Part shown: positions 60,901 through 64,000 of the stretch, in pieces | Layout: the number at the start of each line of letters is the position of its first letter | Position numbering within the stretch: position 1 is the stretch's first letter | Assembly (NCBI GenBank): GCA_032059445.1 | Contig: DAMCAP010000006.1 | Span: 46,746 to 110,745, forward strand | Direction: 5' to 3' | Source of the DNA: DAMCAP01 sp032059445 | GTDB taxonomy: Bacteria; Bacillota; Clostridia; Oscillospirales; Ruminococcaceae | DNA length: 64,000 bases | Notes under the pieces: model-generated | Database searches by the model: none | Seen by the model: the letters and a program-made list of their open reading frames with translations, nothing else | What the model was told of the DNA's origin: nothing | Position numbers and translations under genes: made by a program

Positions 60901-63304
60901 CAGCAGCTATCTAGCGCCTACCACCACCAAGGGTGTAAGCTATTACTATTGTGTCATCCGTGCAGTGGGCGCAGATGCAGCAACTTCAAGCGTTGCAAAG
61001 CTCACCGTCCGCAATACACCTGTAGATAACCTTATGACCATTGAGGGTGATGTAGTAGACGAGAGCGGTAACAAGGTGGAAAAGGCGGAGGTTACACTCT
61101 CTCCCAAGGCTGGTACCAGCCAAAACCCACAGACCACCAAGGCAGACGGACATTATAAGTTTGAAGATCTGCCAGATGGCAAATATATCGTTACAGTAAA
61201 GCTGCCCGGTGGTGGTGTGATCACCGAGGAGATCATCATTGACGATGGCGAGATTACCCCCACACCTCCCAATAAGATCTTGGTACCGGCAACCAACAGC
61301 ATTACCATCACTCAGCAGCCCAAATCTACCACAGTGACCACCGAGATGACCGCTAGCTTTACAGCGAAGGCTACTGCGACCAAGGCGGATGTGGACTATC
61401 AGTGGTATAAGAGCATGACCAACAAAAGTAGTGGTGGCACAAAGCTAGAGGGCAAGATCGATGCCACTCTGAGCCTTGATAAGCAGCCGGAGGGAATCAG
61501 CTATTACTACTGTGTGGTCAGCTCTACCGAAGCGGCTGATATGACCACTGATGTGGCAACGCTCACCGTAAGGAAAGCAGAGGGCGACATGGGCGACCTT
61601 GGCGGTAGCATAATGGACGATGAGGATGGCACCCCCGTGAAGGATGCAAGGATCAAACTGATGAAAAACGGTACCGACGGCATCCAGTTTGGCTCTACCG
61701 TAACCACCGGTGAGGATGGTAGGTATCAGTTCTCCGCCATCCCTTACGGTAGCTACAGCCTTGTAGCACAAAAAGACACCTCCACGGTTACAAGGCAGAT
61801 CACCATTAAATCTCCCTCCTCTACAGAAAATCTCACCATGCCAAGCGGTGCGAAGATAACCAAAGTGGTGATTAAAGGCAGCGACACCCCGTCGGCAGCG
61901 GTGGAAAATCTGGAATCAATGTTTACCAATACTGATAACACCCTTGCACTGCAGCCGGGCGCGATGGTGGAAATCAAGCTAGTGCTAGAAAAGCAGGACA
62001 ATCCCTCTGATAAGGCGGAGATCGACGCGGTGCTGGGCCAAAATCAGCATGTGGGCATCTACTTGGATGCAGAGCTGCTTAAGACCATCAACGGTACAGT
62101 ATCGGACGATGGCACGCAAAGCATCCAACCTGGCCAAGCTCTGCATATCGTGCTTGACCTTCCCACCGAGTTACAGGAGAAGACAGGCTACCAGATTATC
62201 CGCTCCCATACAGAAAACGGAGTCAACGATCTACGTATCATCACCCCTGACTACGATGGAGATCTACAGACACTTTCCTTTGAGGCCGATGCATTTTCTA
62301 CCTATGCGGTAGTCTATACACAGGCAGCCAAGTATAGCGTAACAGTTATGGGAAGCCAGGTGGGAGCCACCTCCGGTACCGGCCTATATGAAGCAGGCGC
62401 AAGCATAACCATCCAGGCGGGAAGCAAGAGCGGCTATACCTTTGCTGGTTGGACAAGTACTAACGGTATTAGCTTTGCAAGCGCAGGCGACGCCACAACT
62501 ACCTTTGTTATGCCTGCGGAGAATATCACTGTGACTGCCAATTGGAGATCTATTGGTGGCGGTGGAGATGACGACGATGAGTCAGATAGCAGCAAGCCAA
62601 GCAGCAGCTCCAGTAGCCCCAGCAGTAGCTCTAGTAGCACCGGCAACGGTGGTAGTTCGGGTAATAGCTCTTACAATAGCAGCAGCACCAGCAGTGGTGG
62701 CAGCTCTAGCAATGCGAGCAGCATAGCCGATCCTCCGAAGGACAGCTCCCAAGACCTCAATAAGGCAAAGGATGACGCGCTACAAAGCCTTGCAGATGAG
62801 CGGCAGAAAGCAATCAACGCACTGCCAGAGACCTTAACTGATGCACAGCGGCAAGCGGCAATCAAAGAAATCGACCGTATATACACACAAGCGGTCACAG
62901 ACATCCAGAATGCGGACTCTACAGGAGCAATCGGTGATATTACTGACAAAGCTACCCGTAATTTTGAAGCTGCGGTAGCGGCTGCGGGGGATGAAAAGCC
63001 AACAGGCACCTCGGCAGATAAGGGTAAGCCATTTGTCCTACTTTCCGCAGCTCTAGCAGTGGCTTCGATTCCTGGTGCAGTTTTGGTATGGCGGCGCCGA
63101 GAAGATGAAGAATCGGATGGCGGTAACCGTAAACGCAGGAGAATTCTCGCAACCGTGGCTACAGCGGCGGCAATCCTTGTATTCCTGCTGACTACCGGCT
63201 GGCATGGCGTAACACTGGCAAACCAATGGACGATTGTGGTCGCAATACTTGCAGCTATACCTGCATTCCTACTTATAAAGGAACAGCAAGGAAAGCAAAA
63301 GTAA
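54986..63304 (+). CDS. Giant surface protein (2772 residues) with cysteine-rich head and membrane tail
   Basis: AAGGAGAGGG precedes the ATG. Signal peptide: LISMLLVLCMVFSTMPPAAF. Residues about 35-155 hold 17 cysteines in C-x-C and C-x2-C patterns. A duplicated module, each copy opening with ALYFDGGSGT-(S/A)-ADPYQIRTP (about 405 and 795), contains GLUG-type G-G-I-(V/A)-G repeats and is followed by a bacterial Ig-like stretch. Then come a putative-Ig domain (about 1190-1270), another Ig-like domain, an InlB-type grasp repeat (about 1366), and a series of about 195-residue units joining a carboxypeptidase-regulatory-like domain to an Ig-like domain. A FSTYAVVY domain, Ser-rich linker (about 2532-2583), coiled coil and three membrane helices end the chain. 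Confidence 0.9.
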   Translation: MKKRLISMLLVLCMVFSTMPPAAFATEAGALINTSSSGVACANHQAHDETCGYKEAEAGNAPCTHTCELCKGEKACTCDPKVEGDGEHTAKDCSLYTAPKNGCICKVKCIPAPECTCEPVNSGNPVHGEDCPLSNPESAIEVINPDCPVCGAVDADLALCGGAADAVIKPVTLGATTPRASLLDLTSGSLSYLDINGDTVDKDPTRDNITDSGEGWSWYKTAADEYSANTLVLSGATIQGADATDNPSYAIKLPDGARITLVDGTVNTITSGTTMKYNPFTNTQSIGIYGDGGLTIDGTGSLNVTAGDAGDGSYAIMAEGIVIESGTVTAAAGEALNYGSYGIWANSITISGGAGTASSKTATGKARAYAFHKEPTLQNNIAITGDWSHKTASWSGAVNDKMWDGTSALYFDGGSGTSADPYQIRTPAQLALLADIVNDYKWSNGTGGSGGVYQGNDMANRVVIEGGAPQAYLTLRQAHYKLTEDIALNDTSNWESWDSTAPANRWKPIGTSVRMGPIGNEIKCFMGTFDGNGKTVSGLYFNDQTDATWDGTVGGNKVGLFGTMLRGSTVNNVIVAESYIKGHSNVGGVVGASDGGVFNSRNSATVNGNTYIGGIVGYNSRSIQSCQNIGLISADIYGAGGITGYSNNDVSLCISPKGLVKDATGDIGRQAKPADDYYYLGHIIGHSDSSVNNVNHINNSSDSIRAGVTISPKAWICESSGGEKTFAAVVEGDSSNSVTWSLMSSDDKVSIDADTGKATVATGAIKGKCYTVKAVSTADPSKFGITSIMIGGETWDGTCALYFDGGSGTAADPYQIRTPQQLYLLSAVIGQYDFRDRRGVKDYTGSTRTVVADQPAQTNEYLSKASYKLTADIILNDASTANAWMPMGRNEPNGRQIPFKGSFDGDNHTVYGVSFVQPYFIGAVGLFSNTSTEAIIKNLTIGSGYLHSRQYVGGIAGFNQGTIENCVNMATVISTTSYAGGVTGANNGTLKNCHNTGAISGISVIGGIVGGNSGRVENCTNISNLSGTEHSIGGIVGLNYYNSSTRQSGTVIKCTSPKGLVPHATGDTGAYMWPGRFVYYRGHIIGNGDDGSGSNNSSGNVANGLSISPDSWTCSTPSSKVFTATVNNGTGDQSVTWSILNGDGSISIDQDGKVTVTNCDWDGKSYTITATSTSDSNKYATASVIISMPTPTAPAITTTSLPNGMVGTAYNQTLAATGYPAPAWSISEGSLPPGLSLNGTTGAITGTPTASGTYTFTVKAANNLGEDTKSLSITVTSPITAISISPKVATVKKTKTQQFTATVTGSATNTVTWSVSGGSNSSIDSAGLLTVGGRETASTLTIKAISTLDSGKSATATVTVTAAPRTFTVTFDSDGGSAVAAVGNVEEGSAIKLPNRPTKENHRFDGWYTAKIGGKQFTSASAVMDNITVYARWTKLVTVSGIVVEEEGETPIVGATVTLLPAYGSTAVTTGVDGKFSFTGIPEDYFTATAAFADDSSITVNVIGDYNNVKIVRPKPTIMITGQPQDAYIIKGIAGQSAVYRVESKRTPHIPDSIACEWWWLKGNTPSGTAPDEKMVGSGNQMTFNESNGNIPDRGSYKLYALAYTNDGVLLEAYSRVATLKVVGVNTIAGVVKRENNQPVQGATVKLEPVGAWPYGSVAMTTSQNPQITLSDGAYRFETVPDGKYRLIITLPNGGKIEYGPYDFPGPNPTEPAQPIDPGIVIPDAAAIRINSQPQDITVKNGTAITLVVNAAATNGTALRYQWYQSTKNSNSGGTAIAGATTKDYSPATADKGTNYYYCVVSGGSLAAITTRVAKVSVYTYGTIAGTVQTDAKQPIAGATVELIQITSTDPNPPASFTTSTNPQTTLIDGKFKFEEVPEGSYKLKITLPDGEMYEQQPINVPLVIPNIPVTPPAKPTINISTQPKSLTVALNDTAQFSVSAGVSNGDTVVYQWYKNTTSSTIGGTVIHGATNSSYLAPTTTKGVSYYYCVIRAVGADAATSSVAKLTVRNTPVDNLMTIEGDVVDESGNKVEKAEVTLSPKAGTSQNPQTTKADGHYKFEDLPDGKYIVTVKLPGGGVITEEIIIDDGEITPTPPNKILVPATNSITITQQPKSTTVTTEMTASFTAKATATKADVDYQWYKSMTNKSSGGTKLEGKIDATLSLDKQPEGISYYYCVVSSTEAADMTTDVATLTVRKAEGDMGDLGGSIMDDEDGTPVKDARIKLMKNGTDGIQFGSTVTTGEDGRYQFSAIPYGSYSLVAQKDTSTVTRQITIKSPSSTENLTMPSGAKITKVVIKGSDTPSAAVENLESMFTNTDNTLALQPGAMVEIKLVLEKQDNPSDKAEIDAVLGQNQHVGIYLDAELLKTINGTVSDDGTQSIQPGQALHIVLDLPTELQEKTGYQIIRSHTENGVNDLRIITPDYDGDLQTLSFEADAFSTYAVVYTQAAKYSVTVMGSQVGATSGTGLYEAGASITIQAGSKSGYTFAGWTSTNGISFASAGDATTTFVMPAENITVTANWRSIGGGGDDDDESDSSKPSSSSSSPSSSSSSTGNGGSSGNSSYNSSSTSSGGSSSNASSIADPPKDSSQDLNKAKDDALQSLADERQKAINALPETLTDAQRQAAIKEIDRIYTQAVTDIQNADSTGAIGDITDKATRNFEAAVAAAGDEKPTGTSADKGKPFVLLSAALAVASIPGAVLVWRRREDEESDGGNRKRRRILATVATAAAILVFLLTTGWHGVTLANQWTIVVAILAAIPAFLLIKEQQGKQK
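59866..61593 (+). repeat. Super-repeat of about 195 residues in the 2772-residue protein gene
   Basis: Units begin at about 59866, 60451 and 61036 with a period of about 585 bases, and a last partial unit starts near 61594. Each unit has a carboxypeptidase-regulatory-like domain (G-x-V...V-x-(G/K)-A-x-V-x-L...DG-x-(Y/F)-x-F-(E)-x-(V/L)-P-(D/E)-G) and an Ig-like domain (YQWY...G...YYYCV(V/I)). Sequence identity between units is moderate, so this is an old expansion. Confidence 0.8.
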
Positions 63305-63373
63305 AGTAGCGTATTCTGTAGGTTAGATTCTAAAGCTACCCTAAAAGTTAAACGAAGATGTTTAAGCAGCCGT

Positions 63374-63414
63374 AAGGGCTTGCTGCCTGTGAAAACCGCA
63401 GGCGGCAAGCCCTT
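63374..63414 (+). terminator. Hairpin after the giant surface protein gene
   Basis: AAGGGCTTGCTGCCTG pairs with CAGGCGGCAAGCCCTT (one G-T pair), a 16-bp stem with a 9-base loop. The T-tract after it is poor. Confidence 0.6.
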
Positions 63415-63480
63415 GGCATGTTGTAGGGATTGAGAGTATCAGTGTGATTAAAATGTCGACAAATATCGTAGTTTGCTTTC

Positions 63481-63655
63481 TTGAAATCTACTTTATACAA
63501 TGATATTATATAGATAAGCAAAATCTCATCAGTCTTAAGATAGGCACTCTAAGACGTATGCCACAAGGTCATCTTGCGATGGCACCAGGTTGTGAGGGGA
63601 TTTTTACCTATATTTATAGATTATCTAAAGCCTACAGTATGTAGGTTTTTTTCAT
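63481..63655 (+). ncRNA. Promoter, hairpin and terminator: leader or small RNA upstream of the response regulator
   Basis: TTGAAA (63481-63486), a 17-base spacer and TATTAT (63504-63509) predict a start near 63516. A hairpin GCCACAAG-GTCAT-CTTG-CGA-TGGC (63560-63583) and then a terminator CCTACA-GTA-TGTAGG followed by seven T (63631-63652) give a predicted RNA of about 140 bases. It is upstream of an OmpR-type regulator, so it may be an attenuator or riboswitch-like leader or a free RNA. No known class was recognised. Confidence 0.45.
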
Positions 63656-63721
63656 TTATAGATTAATCGATCACCAAACCTAGCAATAATAAGTATAGAT
63701 TAAACGATGGGAGAGGCTACA

Positions 63722-64000
63722 TTGAAGATACTAATTGTAGAGGATGAGGTATTGATCTCAAATCTTATCAAGATAAATTTAGAGGATGCAGGCTATCAGT
63801 GCGTATGTGCTTTTGATGGTCAAGAAGCGGCGGATCTGATCGAAAGCCAAGCATTTGATCTGGTATTGCTTGATATCATGCTCCCCAAAATAAACGGATT
63901 TGAGCTCATGGACTATATCAGATCATTTGAAACTCCAGTGATTTTTTGTAAGCCGCCAAAATTTATGGCAAAGTTTTTCATTATAATTGGCAAAAAAATT
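63722..64000 (+). CDS. OmpR-type response regulator, 3' truncated by the window
   Basis: Starts at TTG 63722 behind GGGAGAGG. The receiver begins MKILIVEDEVLISNLIKINL (TTG read as Met) with the acidic pair ED, then FDLVLLDIMLPKINGFEL with the phospho-acceptor Asp at about residue 52. It then reaches TPVIF, where the family has a conserved (T/S)-A. From about 63943 the sequence becomes AT-rich and no longer resembles a receiver (CKPPKFMAKFF), although the frame stays open. This may be a damaged gene or an assembly junction at the contig end. The output domain is not in the window. Confidence 0.75.
   Translation, partial: MKILIVEDEVLISNLIKINLEDAGYQCVCAFDGQEAADLIESQAFDLVLLDIMLPKINGFELMDYIRSFETPVIFCKPPKFMAKFFIIIGKKI

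Overview
The window is a chromosomal segment from an anaerobic, low-to-moderate G+C Bacillota, most likely a clostridium near Oscillospiraceae/Ruminococcaceae. The evidence is sigma-A promoters, strong Shine-Dalgarno sites, class I two-subunit iron-sulfur fumarase, a C_GCAxxG_C_C protein, pyruvate kinase with a C-terminal PEP-utilizer domain, LytTR/GHKL two-component systems and giant clostridial-type surface proteins. It is a draft assembly: runs of 30, 20 and 10 N (13855, 29208, 37788) interrupt three genes, and one of them shifts the reading frame.

Layout. 1-2800: end of an orotate phosphoribosyltransferase-like gene, a GNAT acetyltransferase, and a TetR operon with two small membrane proteins, one of only 59 residues. 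2994-7187: DUF401-type carboxylate permease, fumarase alpha and beta, CapA-like phosphoesterase. 7391-10006: secreted protein, redox protein and TDT-type transporter. 10074-20941: effector-binding protein, pyruvate kinase with a long leader, GntR/ABC operon, cardiolipin synthase, HD hydrolase, second secreted protein and tRNA-Leu(UAA). 21193-26312: LacI-type regulator divergent from MFS transporter, SSS symporter and SnoaL-like protein. 26594-27215: broken serine recombinase. 27220-35165: histidine kinase and LytTR regulator divergent from a small membrane protein and a 1764-residue secreted protein. 35353-35545: IS3 remnant. 35741-40462: M20 amidohydrolase, YfcC-type permease, PatB-type C-S lyase and peroxiredoxin. 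40813-47051: acetyltransferase, small membrane proteins, phytoene desaturase-like flavoprotein, and a Crp/Fnr regulator divergent from cupin plus split permease with fused ferredoxin. 47422-51907: PHP phosphoesterase plus AfuABC/FbpABC-type importer. 52210-63304: second LytTR/GHKL system, two small proteins and a 2772-residue surface protein. 63722-end: start of an OmpR-type regulator.

The most interesting theme is the pair of LytTR/GHKL loci. Each sits beside a giant secreted multi-repeat protein, with one or two unfamiliar small proteins between. Each has a direct repeat of exactly 21 bp period upstream of the small gene, the geometry expected of a LytTR operator. I infer two independently tuned signalling/surface-display loci. 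Other signals are a C-terminal N-P-x-T-G-(A/T) tail on three secreted proteins, a four-copy intergenic hairpin repeat, two orphan promoter-to-terminator transcripts, and catabolic clusters of unassigned substrate.
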